Shown: positions 13,368 to 22,372, counted from the stretch's first letter. The stretch: 32,881 nt of DNA from an uncultured Eubacterium sp. (GCA_910585745.1 CAJUFM010000031.1:1-32881); one strand, 5' to 3'. Notes: generated by a model from the sequence alone, not told the origin. Numbers and translations are program-made.

Positions 13368-14579
13368 ATGAAAAACTATATCAAGGCAATGGTAACATTT
13401 GTATTTTTGATGGCTGCGGCAGCTGTTATGCCAAATACAGCAAGCGCAGCAGAACTGGCGACGCCGGCAGGGGTTCATCAGACGGATGCTGACAAAAATA
13501 ATGTGAAGATTGTATGGAATGCAGTTCCAGATGCTGACACATATTTATGGTCCTGGAGTGCAGATGGAGTTTCGGGATGGTCGGAAGGTAAATATGATTA
13601 TTGTTTCAAGCCGGAAACGATCATTAGTCAGTTGAGCGCTGGTTCGACATATTATGTGCGTGTCAAAGCAGCAGATACCTCGGATTATGAAAATTATCGG
13701 TTTAGCGACTGGTCTCAGCCGATCCAGGTAGCGACAGCACCAGATGCAGCTCAGATGGGGGCGCTTACAGTGGCAGATGTCTCAGCAACTTCTCTTACGA
13801 TCACATGGACACCATGTCCGGGAGCAACTTCTTATAATGTTTATGATGGTACGACAAAAACGCTGCTGGGAACTGTGACAAATACTACATATGTAAGAAA
13901 TAGCCTGGCACCAGGAAATTCATATACTATCCAGGTAGTGCCTGTGAGGACGACAGATGCTGGATATGCTGCCTTTGACAGCTATCGTATTTTATCTAAT
14001 GTATATACGAAACCGAATACACCAGTGAAACCGTCTACGGCAAACTTTGGGCTTACCAGTATTTACTACAATATCAATGTTGCCTACTTTGGAGCAACAG
14101 ATCCATCCAAATCTGCCAACGGATATGAGATAGAAGTATATACAATGAAGGGCAACAAGAAAGTATTTACTGCTACCAGCTCCAGTAACAGATTTGCTGT
14201 AAAGAGAAACACGGCTTACAAATACCGCTGCCGTTTCTATACAACCTATGGCAATGAAAAGATTTATGGTGACTGGTCCGGCTACAGATATTTTGTATAC
14301 CAGACAGTCAGTGGCAAAAAATACAGCAACCGTATCAAATTGAGCTGGAAAAAGGTTGCCAATGCAAAGAACTACACAGTATCTATTTCCACAAAGGAAA
14401 AGGGCGGTTATAAGAAGGTAAAGACTCTCAGCAGTAAATCTACCAGCCTTACCATTCGCAAGTGTGGCAAATCAAAGATCAAAAAGAACAGAACTTATTA
14501 CGTAAAGGTTGTTGCTAATCTGAAGGATGGAAAGAAATCCGTTAAGAGTGATACCTATTACGTAGGTAAAGCATACTAA
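13368..14579 (+). CDS. Secreted protein with fibronectin type III-like domains
   Basis: 403 residues. The signal peptide has MKNYIK, a hydrophobic run at about 9-21 and probable cleavage at ASAAE near 27-28. After that, about four FN3-like modules can be traced: roughly 30-125 (VKIVWNAVPDADTYLWSW ... YYVRVKA), 128-215 (LTITWTPCPGATSYNVYDG), 220-310 and 312-400 (IKLSWKKVANAKNYTVSIS ... TYYVKVVA). There is no catalytic domain, LPXTG anchor or C-terminal membrane helix. The C-terminal third is strongly basic (many K), which may favour binding to wall polymers. Likely an extracellular adhesive or structural protein. It is a single-gene unit with its own promoter and terminator. The ATG follows AAAGGAG. 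Confidence 0.85.
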   Translation: MKNYIKAMVTFVFLMAAAAVMPNTASAAELATPAGVHQTDADKNNVKIVWNAVPDADTYLWSWSADGVSGWSEGKYDYCFKPETIISQLSAGSTYYVRVKAADTSDYENYRFSDWSQPIQVATAPDAAQMGALTVADVSATSLTITWTPCPGATSYNVYDGTTKTLLGTVTNTTYVRNSLAPGNSYTIQVVPVRTTDAGYAAFDSYRILSNVYTKPNTPVKPSTANFGLTSIYYNINVAYFGATDPSKSANGYEIEVYTMKGNKKVFTATSSSNRFAVKRNTAYKYRCRFYTTYGNEKIYGDWSGYRYFVYQTVSGKKYSNRIKLSWKKVANAKNYTVSISTKEKGGYKKVKTLSSKSTSLTIRKCGKSKIKKNRTYYVKVVANLKDGKKSVKSDTYYVGKAY

Positions 14580-14591
14580 ACTGAAAATAAA

Positions 14592-14622
14592 AGGGCTGTC
14601 CGGGGGGGGGCAGCTCTTTTTT
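14592..14622 (+). terminator. Intrinsic terminator after the FN3 gene
   Basis: The stem AGGGCTG / CAGCTCT (one G-T pair) encloses a loop with a run of nine G, followed by six T. It lies 13 bases after the stop codon. The G-run makes this spot prone to length errors. Confidence 0.8.
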
Positions 14623-14689
14623 ATGCAAAGCGCGACGCGGGTGGTTTTGAATTTTTTAGTGGGGAGTGGTGGCACAAATGACATTAAAA

Positions 14690-14698
14690 TGCTATAAT
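14690..14698 (+). promoter_or_regulatory. Extended -10 promoter of the BIG2-GDPD gene
   Basis: TG at 14690-14691, one base, then TATAAT at 14693-14698. No clear -35 is present. The leader is about 80 bases. The rest of 14623-14785 holds nothing else I can name. Confidence 0.5.
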
Positions 14699-14785
14699 TG
14701 TAGAGTATGCTTTCTGCATAAAATGATGTTGGGGCCAAAAGGCTTTTGCCCTGACTGATACTGTGTTGTCAGGAGAGGAAGAGTA

Positions 14786-16399
14786 ATGAGAGTGAATTGG
14801 AAAAATATAATTCGGGCAGGAATTGCAGTGGCGGCATCCGGGCTTTTGCTGTCGGGAGTGAATGCCGCCGTATCTGAGGCGAAGACGAAAAAGGTATCTT
14901 CTGTTAAATTTAAGGTTTCCGGGAAATATCTTCTTATCAATAAACGGGAAACAAAGAAACTTTCGGTGAAGTTTAAGCCCAGGAAAGGCGTGAATAAAAA
15001 ATTAAGATGGACCAGCTCCAGAAAAAAAGTTGTCTCAGTAAACCAAAAAGGAGTGATCCGCGGGAAAAAATATGGAAAAGCCACGGTCACAGCCAGGGCA
15101 AAGGATGGTTCTGGTAAATGTGCAAAACTGCAGGTACGTGTGGGGAAGAAAGTGAATAAGGTAAAGATACAGGGAAATGCTATGGATCTTGATGTGGGCT
15201 CTTCTGCCAGCCTCGGAACGAAAGTCTCTCCTTCCCAGGCTACGATCAAGAAGGTTAAATACCGGACTTCTAATAAAAGTGCGGTTACGGTATCCAGATC
15301 GGGTATCGTCTATGGGAAGTCCAAAGGTTCAGCTACGATCACGGCCTACAGCACAGATGGCTCCGGCAAGAAAGCCTCCTGTCGGGTAAACGTGCGGGTT
15401 CCATCCCAGTCTGTGCGTTTGGATGCAGAGGGGAAGATCCAGCTGGAGGCGGGGAAAACTGTGACAGTCAATGCCTCTGTGCAGCCTTCTAATGCGTCCA
15501 ACCGCAATGTCCGCTATAGCAGTTCTGATCCGGCGGTGGCGAAAGTGTCCCAGCTGGGGGTGGTCACAGGAGTAAATTCCGGAACCGCAGTGATCCGGGT
15601 AGACGCAGCCGATGGCAGAGCTTCGGCTGTGGTAGAAGTGGAGGTATATAAGGTGGAACTTCAGAACGAAAAACTGATTGCACACCGGGGCTATAGTTCG
15701 GAGGCCCCGGAAAATACGACGGTGGCATTTGAACTGGCAGTCCAGAATGGATTTTATGGGGTTGAATGTGACCTGAGAAAGACCTATGATGGAAATTTTG
15801 TGATTATGCACGATGCAGATCTTTACCGTATGTGCGGTTATAATCTGGATATATCCAATCTGGATCTGCAGCAGCTGAAAAATTTTAAGATTACCGGGGG
15901 ACGAAATATTTCTCTATATCCTGATCTGACAGTGCCTACCCTGGAAGAATATTTGGACATTCTTTCTGACAGCAGCACAGTGCATCCATTTATCGAGCTT
16001 AAAGTAGAATATACGGAAAAGGAGCTCAAAGAGATCGTGAGTCAGGTAAAAAAGAAGGGACTGCTGGAACGGACATATTTCATCAGTGTACACAAATCCA
16101 ATCTCATCTCCCTGAAAAAGATTGATGGGGTATTCAAAGAGGGGCTTCAATATGTTTACGGAGCGGAGAGTGACAACAAGCTGACTCCGGTAAGCAGCAG
16201 TGTCATCAACTGGTGTATCGAAAACCAGATTGACCTGGATGCTAAACATACACTTCTCACTGCTTCGGATGTATCACTTCTTCATGACAACGGGAGAAAA
16301 GTAAACGTCTGGACTGTAAATTCTGTATCCCGTGCCTGTGAGCTTGTCAAAGATTTTAACGTTGACATGGTGACGACGGAATATCTGTTGAAATCCTGA
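14786..16399 (+). CDS. Secreted glycerophosphodiester phosphodiesterase with N-terminal BIG2-like domains
   Basis: 537 residues. A signal peptide spans about 1-32 (hydrophobic 11-25, cleavage near SEA). Three bacterial Ig-like (BIG2) modules follow at about 36-120, 122-205 and 206-288, each with a W/Y-S-S/T-S-x-x-x-V and G-V-x-x-G-K/N-x-x-G-x-A pattern. The C-terminal GDPD domain spans about 293-537. It has His300-Arg301 and Glu310-type residues in AHRGYSSEAPENT, Glu327 and Asp329 in ECDLRKT, His342 in IMHDAD, and FIELK. GDPDs split glycerophosphodiesters into glycerol-3-phosphate and an alcohol. Outside the cell the substrate could be deacylated phospholipids or teichoic-acid fragments, with the Ig domains holding the enzyme at the wall. 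Single-gene unit with its own promoter and terminator; the ribosome site is GAGAGGAAG. Confidence 0.93.
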   Translation: MRVNWKNIIRAGIAVAASGLLLSGVNAAVSEAKTKKVSSVKFKVSGKYLLINKRETKKLSVKFKPRKGVNKKLRWTSSRKKVVSVNQKGVIRGKKYGKATVTARAKDGSGKCAKLQVRVGKKVNKVKIQGNAMDLDVGSSASLGTKVSPSQATIKKVKYRTSNKSAVTVSRSGIVYGKSKGSATITAYSTDGSGKKASCRVNVRVPSQSVRLDAEGKIQLEAGKTVTVNASVQPSNASNRNVRYSSSDPAVAKVSQLGVVTGVNSGTAVIRVDAADGRASAVVEVEVYKVELQNEKLIAHRGYSSEAPENTTVAFELAVQNGFYGVECDLRKTYDGNFVIMHDADLYRMCGYNLDISNLDLQQLKNFKITGGRNISLYPDLTVPTLEEYLDILSDSSTVHPFIELKVEYTEKELKEIVSQVKKKGLLERTYFISVHKSNLISLKKIDGVFKEGLQYVYGAESDNKLTPVSSSVINWCIENQIDLDAKHTLLTASDVSLLHDNGRKVNVWTVNSVSRACELVKDFNVDMVTTEYLLKS

Positions 16400-16461
16400 T
16401 AGGATGTCAGGATTCCAAGGTCAAAATGCCATTTATGCTTGTATGATGATTATAGAAACAA

Positions 16462-16515
16462 TTCCACCTGTGCGTTTGGATAGCGACCGCAACTGTACAG
16501 GTGGAAAATTTTTTT
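16462..16515 (+). terminator. Intrinsic terminator after the GDPD gene
   Basis: A perfect 10-bp stem, TTCCACCTGT (16462-16471) and ACAGGTGGAA (16497-16506), with a 25-base loop and a run of seven T ending at 16515. Confidence 0.82.
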
Positions 16516-16525
16516 AAATTAGATA

Positions 16526-16554
16526 TTGACCATTAGTCATTTTTGTGATACACT
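16526..16554 (+). promoter_or_regulatory. SigA promoter of the MMPL operon, overlapped by operator 1
   Basis: TTGACC (16526-16531), a 17-base spacer and TACACT (16549-16554). The -35 box is part of the operator-like dyad at 16527-16539. Transcription would begin near 16561, so a second dyad at 16572-16584 lies just downstream of the start. Confidence 0.78.
16527..16539. promoter_or_regulatory. TetR-type operator 1
   Basis: TGAC-CATTA-GTCA is a 4-5-4 dyad. With flanks, GACCATTAGTCATTT (16528-16542) is the exact reverse complement of the block at 16569-16583, so two copies face each other around the promoter. TetR-family operators commonly have this TGAC-N5-GTCA shape, and a TetR gene ends the operon. 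Confidence 0.72.
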
Positions 16555-16571
16555 AAGTGCGTAAATCGAAA

Positions 16572-16584
16572 TGACTAATGGTCA
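16572..16584. promoter_or_regulatory. TetR-type operator 2
   Basis: TGAC-TAATG-GTCA, the mirror copy of operator 1, 45 bp from it centre to centre, located about +12 to +24 of the transcript. Occupation of both sites would block RNA polymerase at the -35 and just after the start. Confidence 0.7.
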
Positions 16585-16621
16585 TTTTTGTGGAAAAGCA
16601 TAAAAAAAGGAGGCAATAAGT

Positions 16622-18697
16622 ATGAATAGGTTTGGCAAATTTGTTACGAGACACAAATATATCATACTTATCATCGGTATTCTGCTTCTCATTCCGTCTG
16701 TGATCGGGATGAGCATGACGAGGGTAAACTATGATGTCCTCAGTTATCTTCCCAACACACTGGAGACGGTGGAGGGACAGGATATCATGGTAGATGAGTT
16801 CGGCATGGGGGCATTTTCCATGATCGTAGTGGAACATATGGAAAATAAGGATGTGGTGAAACTTAAAGAAAAACTGCAGGATGTGGAACATGTTGAGAAG
16901 ATCATCTGGTATGATTCTGTGGCGGATATTTCGCTGCCGACGGAAATGCTGCCAGGAAATCTGAAGGAGGCGCTTTTTAATGGCGACGCCACTATGATGA
17001 TCGCTCTGTTTGACGATACCACATCTTCCGATGATACTATGGGAGCTGTCACAGAGATGCGAGAGATCGTGAAAGACCAGGCATTTATCAGTGGTATGTC
17101 CGGTGTGGTGACAGATATCAAGAATCTGGCGCTGGCAGAGATGCCCATCTATGTGGTGATCGCGGCGACATTATCCCTGCTGGTACTTCTGCTGACGATG
17201 GAATCCCTTGTCACCCCTGTAATCTTTCTTCTTGGCATCGGAGTTTCCATTCTCTACAATCTGGGGAGCAATATTTTCCTCGGAGAGATTTCTTACATCA
17301 CAGAGGCGCTGACGGCGGTGCTGCAGCTGGGAGTGACGATGGATTATTCCATCTTCCTGCTGGAGAGCTACCAGGCAAATAAGATCCGGTTTGAAGGAGA
17401 CAAAGACCGCGCCATGGCACATGCCATCGGGAATACTTTTAAGTCTGTGGTAGGAAGTTCAGTGACGACGGTTGCTGGTTTTGTGGCACTCTGTTTTATG
17501 ACCTTTGCACTGGGGAAAGATCTTGGAATCGTAATGGCAAAGGGAGTTGTGATCGGAGTGATCGCCTGTGTGACTTTACTGCCTTCCATGATTCTTATTT
17601 TGGATAAATGGATCGAAAAAACAACCCACAAAAATATTTTTCCGAAATTTGAAAGAACAAGTAAATTTATATCCAAACATTATATCGTGGCGCTTATTAT
17701 TTTTGCCGTTGCATTTATTCCGGCATTTTATGGAAATAATAACATTGAAGTTTATTACAATATTGACAGTTCGCTGCCCCAGACGCTGGATTCGGCAGTT
17801 GCCAATAAGAAGCTGGAAGAGAAATTTAATATGAATAACATGCATGTGCTTCTGATGAAAAACGGACTGTCTGTCAAACAGAAAAATGACATGCGGGAAG
17901 AGATCGAGAAGGTTGACGGCGTCAAATGGATGCTGGGGATCAATTCCTTTGTGGGCGCCAGCGTTCCCGATGATATGATCCCTGCCAAATACAGGGATAT
18001 GCTGATGAGCGATAACTATGAGCTGCAGTTCATCTGCTCCAATTATAAAACGGCGACGGATGAGGTGAATGCCCAGATTGCCCAGATCAATGAAATTGTG
18101 AAAAAATACAGTGAAGAGTCCATGGTCATCGGAGAGGCACCGCTGACGAAGGATCTGGCGGATGTGACGGATGTGGATCTTGCCAGTGTCAATTATATTT
18201 CCATCGCGGCGATCTTCCTTATCATACTGCTGGTGTTTAAATCCATTTCGCTGCCGGTGATCCTTGTTAGTGTGATCGAGTTCGCGATCTTTGTCAATAT
18301 GTCCTTTGCATATTACAGCGGCACCAGCCTTCCCTTCGTGGCGAGTATCGTCATCGGGACGATCCAGCTGGGAGCTACCGTGGACTATGCGATCCTGATG
18401 ACTACCCGCTATCACAAGGAACGGGTGGTGAACCGGAAGACGAAGAAGGAAGCAGTGGCAATCGCCCACAGAACTTCCATCAAGTCCATTATCATAAGCG
18501 GAATCAGCTTTTTTGCTTCCACTTTTGGTGTGTGTGTATATTCCAGCATCGATATGATCAGTTCCATCACGACGCTGCTGGCCAGGGGGGCGGTGATCAG
18601 TACCTTAGTGGTGATCTGTATCCTGCCTGCCATGCTGACATTGTTTGATAAGGTGATCTGTAAGACCACCTGGGATATGAGAAAAATAGATTATTAA
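16622..18697 (+). CDS. MMPL-family RND-type transporter
   Basis: 691 residues with the two-fold RND/MMPL plan: one N-terminal helix (about 13-31), an extracytoplasmic domain, five to six helices (about 175-330), then a repeat of the same arrangement (helix about 355-373, outer domain, helices about 535-680). The paired TM4/TM10 motifs LGVTMDYSIFLLESYQ and LGATVDYAILMTTRYH carry the Asp-Tyr pairs thought to relay protons in MmpL3. It should export a lipid, lipopeptide or toxic amphiphile using the proton gradient; the substrate is unknown. AAGGAGG precedes the ATG. It is followed by a secreted heptad-repeat protein (23-base gap) and a TetR regulator, with operators at its promoter, so export is probably induced by the ligand of that regulator. 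Confidence 0.93.
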   Translation: MNRFGKFVTRHKYIILIIGILLLIPSVIGMSMTRVNYDVLSYLPNTLETVEGQDIMVDEFGMGAFSMIVVEHMENKDVVKLKEKLQDVEHVEKIIWYDSVADISLPTEMLPGNLKEALFNGDATMMIALFDDTTSSDDTMGAVTEMREIVKDQAFISGMSGVVTDIKNLALAEMPIYVVIAATLSLLVLLLTMESLVTPVIFLLGIGVSILYNLGSNIFLGEISYITEALTAVLQLGVTMDYSIFLLESYQANKIRFEGDKDRAMAHAIGNTFKSVVGSSVTTVAGFVALCFMTFALGKDLGIVMAKGVVIGVIACVTLLPSMILILDKWIEKTTHKNIFPKFERTSKFISKHYIVALIIFAVAFIPAFYGNNNIEVYYNIDSSLPQTLDSAVANKKLEEKFNMNNMHVLLMKNGLSVKQKNDMREEIEKVDGVKWMLGINSFVGASVPDDMIPAKYRDMLMSDNYELQFICSNYKTATDEVNAQIAQINEIVKKYSEESMVIGEAPLTKDLADVTDVDLASVNYISIAAIFLIILLVFKSISLPVILVSVIEFAIFVNMSFAYYSGTSLPFVASIVIGTIQLGATVDYAILMTTRYHKERVVNRKTKKEAVAIAHRTSIKSIIISGISFFASTFGVCVYSSIDMISSITTLLARGAVISTLVVICILPAMLTLFDKVICKTTWDMRKIDY

Positions 18698-18720
18698 GAA
18701 GATAGAAAGGAAGATGTGTT

Positions 18721-20706
18721 ATGAATCGAAATCGTAAGTTAAGCAGAGTAGGAAAAACAATCGTATCAGGTCTTGTGGTGACCAGTCTGATCCTCGGAAA
18801 TGGTACCATGATTCAGGCAGAGAAGGTGACAAAAGAAGAATCCGTATATGTGAATGCCGATGCCGATGGAGACGCAGAGAAGATCACCGTATCGGACTGG
18901 TTGAAGAATGCGGGAATTAATGGTACACTAAAAGATAAGTCAGAATTGAAGGATATCACTAACGTAAAGGGCGATGAGACCTTTGAACAGAGCGGGGACG
19001 GCGTGAACTGGAATGCCGGCGCCCAGGATATTTACTATCAGGGTACGACGGATAAGGAGCTGCCGGTGAGTGTAAAGCTGGTCTATGAACTGGATGGCAA
19101 AGAGATCTCACCAGAGGAACTGCCAGGAAAAAGCGGCGCCCTTAAGATCCGGGTTTCTTATACCAACCATTCCAGAGTGACAAAGACCATAGACGGAAAG
19201 AAACAGAAGATGTACACACCATTCTTTATGGCGACGGGGCTGATCCTGCCCACAGATAAATTCACCAATGTAGAAGTGGACGGTGGTAAGGTGATCAACG
19301 AGGGTTCCAACAATATTGTTGTAGGCTTTGGTGTTCCCGGTATGGCAGAGAGCCTGGATGTCAGCGGTGAGCTGGCAGAGAAGTTCCGGGAGGAATTTAC
19401 CGTATCGGCGGACGTGACAGACTTTTCCATTGGAAACACCTTTACCTATGCCAGCGCCAGCCTTTTGTCAGACCTTGATCTGGAGGACAGCGATACATTT
19501 GAGGAACTGGATGAGAAACTGGAGACATTGACAGATGCCTCTGAAGAGCTGGTGGATGGAACCGATTCCCTGGCCGATGGCATCGAGGAACTGGAAAAGA
19601 AATTTGACACTTTTGCCAAAGGGGAAAAGGACTTAAACAAGGGAATCAATACCCTGGCAAAGAGTGGGAAGAAGCTGGAAAAGGGAGTGAAAGAGTACGT
19701 GACCGGAGTGGATGACCTGGCTGGGGGAGCCACTTCCTATGTGAATGGGGCAAAGCAGATCACAGATGGCAATAAACAGCTGTATCAGGCAGTGAAGGAT
19801 ATGCCTGGCAGTTATAAACAATTCTCAGAGGGAATCAAGCAGTATACTACAGCAGTAGATACGCTAGGGGAAAAGAAAACCGGGGATTCCTTGAAAGCTG
19901 GTGCAGCCAGTGTAGCTTCTGGCATTTCTACCCTCCATACCAATCTTTCTGCGCTGGAGAGCACCTATGACAATTACGATCAGCTGGTGAAGGGAATCCA
20001 GACACAGGCGGCACAGTGCAGCGATGAAGTACAGAAACAGACTCTTCTGGCATATGCCGAGAAATTGAAAGAGCTGTCTGAGGGACAGAAGAACAGTGTG
20101 TCAGCACTGGCGAAAGCCACTGATGGAGAAAGTGATCTGAAAAAGGGTGCCGACCAGGTATCCGGCGGAGTGAAGAAAATGGTAGATGGTGCACAGGCGG
20201 TCTCTGGTAAATCTGCTTCTCTGCGGGAAGCAGACGGAAAGATGACCTCCAGTGTCAGTGCACTGGCGGCAAATATTGAGAAACTGAAAAATGGCAGTGA
20301 AAAGCTCAGCCAGAATGACCGTAAGCTTCTGGCGGGGGCTAAAAAACTTCTGAAAGCTGGAAAGTCTGTCAGAAAAGGAAGCAGACAGCTGATCTCTGGC
20401 GCCGGGGAACTGAAGAAAGGCAGCGGTAAACTGGATAAAGCAACAGGGCAGGTTTCTGATGGAATTGGCAGACTGGGAGACGGCTCTCAGGAGCTTCTTG
20501 ATGGAATGAGGAAGTTTGACAGAGAGGGAATCCAGGAGATCAACAGGATCTATGAGGAAGATTTTGAAGGACTGAAAGACCGGCTCTCTGCCCTGCTGGA
20601 TATCTCTGAGGAATACACGAACTTTACCGGTATTGGTGATGGAATGGACGGGGAAGTGAAATTCATCATTGAGACAGAGGAGATCAGCAACGATAAAGAA
20701 GAGTAA
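18721..20706 (+). CDS. Secreted heptad-repeat (YhgE/Pip-like) partner of the MMPL exporter
   Basis: 661 residues. A signal-peptide-like N-terminus (hydrophobic about 14-27, AEK near 33) is followed by a beta-rich domain (about 35-250). A long helical region (about 260-600) comes next, full of L-x-x-G heptads such as LVDGTDSLADGIEELEKKFD and ELKKGSGKLDKATG. These are the X-X-X-Leu-X-X-Gly repeats found in YhgE/Pip proteins. No C-terminal membrane helix is seen, so the protein may be released or tethered by its uncleaved signal. It lies between the MMPL gene and the TetR gene with short gaps, and probably forms a periplasm-like conduit or scaffold for the exporter. That role is inference; such gene pairs recur in Firmicutes. 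The ribosome site is GAAAGGAAG. Confidence 0.85.
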   Translation: MNRNRKLSRVGKTIVSGLVVTSLILGNGTMIQAEKVTKEESVYVNADADGDAEKITVSDWLKNAGINGTLKDKSELKDITNVKGDETFEQSGDGVNWNAGAQDIYYQGTTDKELPVSVKLVYELDGKEISPEELPGKSGALKIRVSYTNHSRVTKTIDGKKQKMYTPFFMATGLILPTDKFTNVEVDGGKVINEGSNNIVVGFGVPGMAESLDVSGELAEKFREEFTVSADVTDFSIGNTFTYASASLLSDLDLEDSDTFEELDEKLETLTDASEELVDGTDSLADGIEELEKKFDTFAKGEKDLNKGINTLAKSGKKLEKGVKEYVTGVDDLAGGATSYVNGAKQITDGNKQLYQAVKDMPGSYKQFSEGIKQYTTAVDTLGEKKTGDSLKAGAASVASGISTLHTNLSALESTYDNYDQLVKGIQTQAAQCSDEVQKQTLLAYAEKLKELSEGQKNSVSALAKATDGESDLKKGADQVSGGVKKMVDGAQAVSGKSASLREADGKMTSSVSALAANIEKLKNGSEKLSQNDRKLLAGAKKLLKAGKSVRKGSRQLISGAGELKKGSGKLDKATGQVSDGIGRLGDGSQELLDGMRKFDREGIQEINRIYEEDFEGLKDRLSALLDISEEYTNFTGIGDGMDGEVKFIIETEEISNDKEE

Positions 20707-20734
20707 CGCATGACCACAGAAGGAGATGGGTACC

Positions 20735-21340
20735 ATGGGAAAACTAGATGAAAAGAAAAAGCAAAAGCGAGAGGCGCTGCTGAGCGCCGCCTATGACCTG
20801 TTCACCTCCCAGGGTATCTTCGATACTTCCATCTCGGATATTGTCAAGAAGGCAGAGATGGCAAAGGGAACATTTTATCTTTATTTTAAGGATAAATTTG
20901 ATATCCGCACCGCCCTGATCACAGAAAAAGCCGGTAAGCTGTTTTCTGTGGTGAGGGAGAAGATGCGGGACAAGAGGGAAGGCAGTCTGGAGGAAACGGT
21001 GATCCGGCTGGTGGATATCATCATCGATGAACTGGATGCCGACAAGCGGATGCTGGAGTTTATATCCAAGAATCTCCGATGGGGCATATTTCACAAGGTG
21101 ATCCTGGAGGGAGGCAATGAGGTCTCGGACAGTTTCTATGACTGGTACAACGAATTGATCCAGAGCTCAGGAAGAACCTTCCGTAACCATGAGCTGATGA
21201 TCTATATGATCGTGGAACTGGTAAATTCCACCTGCTACAATGTGATCCTCTATCAGGAACCAGTAGGACTGGATGAACTAAAAGAGGAACTGGCCCTCCT
21301 GATCCCGGTTATCATCCGGAATCAGGAAGTGGATGCCTGA
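20735..21340 (+). CDS. TetR-family transcriptional regulator of the MMPL operon
   Basis: 201 residues. The N-terminal TetR DNA-binding domain is clear: KREALLSAAYDLFTSQGIFD, then the helix-turn-helix in TSISDIVKKAEMAKGTFYLYF and KDKFDIR. The C-terminal helical part is the ligand and dimer domain and is not specific enough to name a ligand. The start at 20735 is preferred because AAGGAG is 10 bases away; the ATG at 20726 would be 1 base from it. It is third in the operon after the MMPL and heptad-repeat genes. The two TGAC-N5-GTCA dyads at the MMPL promoter are its probable targets, giving negative autoregulation of the whole unit. Confidence 0.93.
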   Translation: MGKLDEKKKQKREALLSAAYDLFTSQGIFDTSISDIVKKAEMAKGTFYLYFKDKFDIRTALITEKAGKLFSVVREKMRDKREGSLEETVIRLVDIIIDELDADKRMLEFISKNLRWGIFHKVILEGGNEVSDSFYDWYNELIQSSGRTFRNHELMIYMIVELVNSTCYNVILYQEPVGLDELKEELALLIPVIIRNQEVDA

Positions 21341-21350
21341 ACGGGGTTTG

Positions 21351-21379
21351 TTGACTTTTTCTATCGGATGGCTTATACT
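21351..21379 (+). promoter_or_regulatory. SigA promoter of the YhfC-like gene
   Basis: TTGACT (21351-21356), 17 bases, TATACT (21374-21379). It begins 11 bases after the TetR stop. No TGAC-N5-GTCA dyad is present here. The leader is about 80 bases. Confidence 0.72.
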
Positions 21380-21465
21380 GTGACATATGATATCTTACGT
21401 ATGGAGCTGCCTGGGCATAAAGATGCTGGCAGTGTCTCCGGGAGAAGAAAGGTCAGGTAGAAATA

Positions 21466-22299
21466 ATGGTTTCAACGTTTAATATGGTTCTTATGCTGGT
21501 ATGTGTGGTCGTGGGTATTGCCGCCGCAGCAGTTCCTTATTTTATGATCAGCAGGAGGTCCAGTGCACTGGAGACAGGACTCCCGGGAGCGGTCGGATAC
21601 GGTGTGCTGGGCTATGTCTGGCAGTATATATTGTATATATTTGGAGGCGGGGTGTTTCTTTACAGACTTCCTTTTTGGAGGAGCATGAATGGGACAGCAC
21701 AGGCGATTATTCTGAATATACTGCTTACGATCCTTACTACCCTGTGTACGGTGGCTGCTTTGTACTGGGGCATTTACCTTACAAATCAGAGGAAAATATC
21801 CATTTATCGCAGTGCCACGGTGGGGATTGGTTTTGGATTAGGTAGAATCGGACTGGATCTGATCTATCCTTACTGCCATAGTTTTTATCTCGCCCTTCAG
21901 ATTAACGGGGGCACCTATCATGGAAAGGAAGAACTGAAAAATTCTATTATATCTACTACCTCTGCCAGTATGGTTTCCGGCACCTATAAATGTGTGCTGA
22001 TGTTGGTGATCGTGCTTGATATTGCTCTTATTATGGGAAATTATTATATTTCAGAGAATAAAAAAATGGCATGGATCTATCCACTTGCTGTATATGAAGT
22101 GATCATGCTTTTGAATGCCCTGCCACGGCTTATGTTTGGGAACCGGGAGATCGTGGCTGAGGTTGTGGTCATTGTCATATATACGATCTTAGCCGCTGTT
22201 GCCGGAGTGGATATTTATCATTGGTTTAAGACAGGGCGGATTGAAGGTTTTGAATGGATCTTCCGGTTCAGGGACGGCAGAAAAACGAAGTCAGTGTGA
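21466..22299 (+). CDS. YhfC-like polytopic membrane protein
   Basis: 277 residues with about seven to eight hydrophobic helices: roughly 5-26, 40-62, 78-102, 115-140, 182-200, 205-225 and 232-250. The loop GIGFGLGRIGLDLIYPYCHSFYLA recalls the conserved glycine-rich GxGxGxIE-type motif of the YhfC family (distantly related to CPBP/PrsW-type intramembrane proteins), but the glutamate is replaced here, so catalytic activity is doubtful. The C-terminus after about residue 255 is cytoplasmic and basic. It has its own promoter and stands before the HD-domain gene with a 73-base gap. The function is not known. The ribosome site before the ATG is weak (AGGT), suggesting modest expression. Confidence 0.68.
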   Translation: MVSTFNMVLMLVCVVVGIAAAAVPYFMISRRSSALETGLPGAVGYGVLGYVWQYILYIFGGGVFLYRLPFWRSMNGTAQAIILNILLTILTTLCTVAALYWGIYLTNQRKISIYRSATVGIGFGLGRIGLDLIYPYCHSFYLALQINGGTYHGKEELKNSIISTTSASMVSGTYKCVLMLVIVLDIALIMGNYYISENKKMAWIYPLAVYEVIMLLNALPRLMFGNREIVAEVVVIVIYTILAAVAGVDIYHWFKTGRIEGFEWIFRFRDGRKTKSV

Positions 22300-22372
22300 T
22301 GGCTCGATGGTCAGATCTGCGCTGTGGGGCTGGTCAATGGTGCCTGGGCTAAGATATGGGGGCGAAGAGTAA

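Noticed and set aside
14670..14686. Sigma-54 (-24/-12) promoter before the GDPD gene
   Set aside because: TGGCAC is present but the -12 TTGC element is missing at the required distance; the extended -10 at 14690-14698 explains the site better.
17576..18469. 297-codon minus-strand frame inside the MMPL gene
   Set aside because: His-rich shadow translation of the hydrophobic MMPL gene; no start signal or domain.
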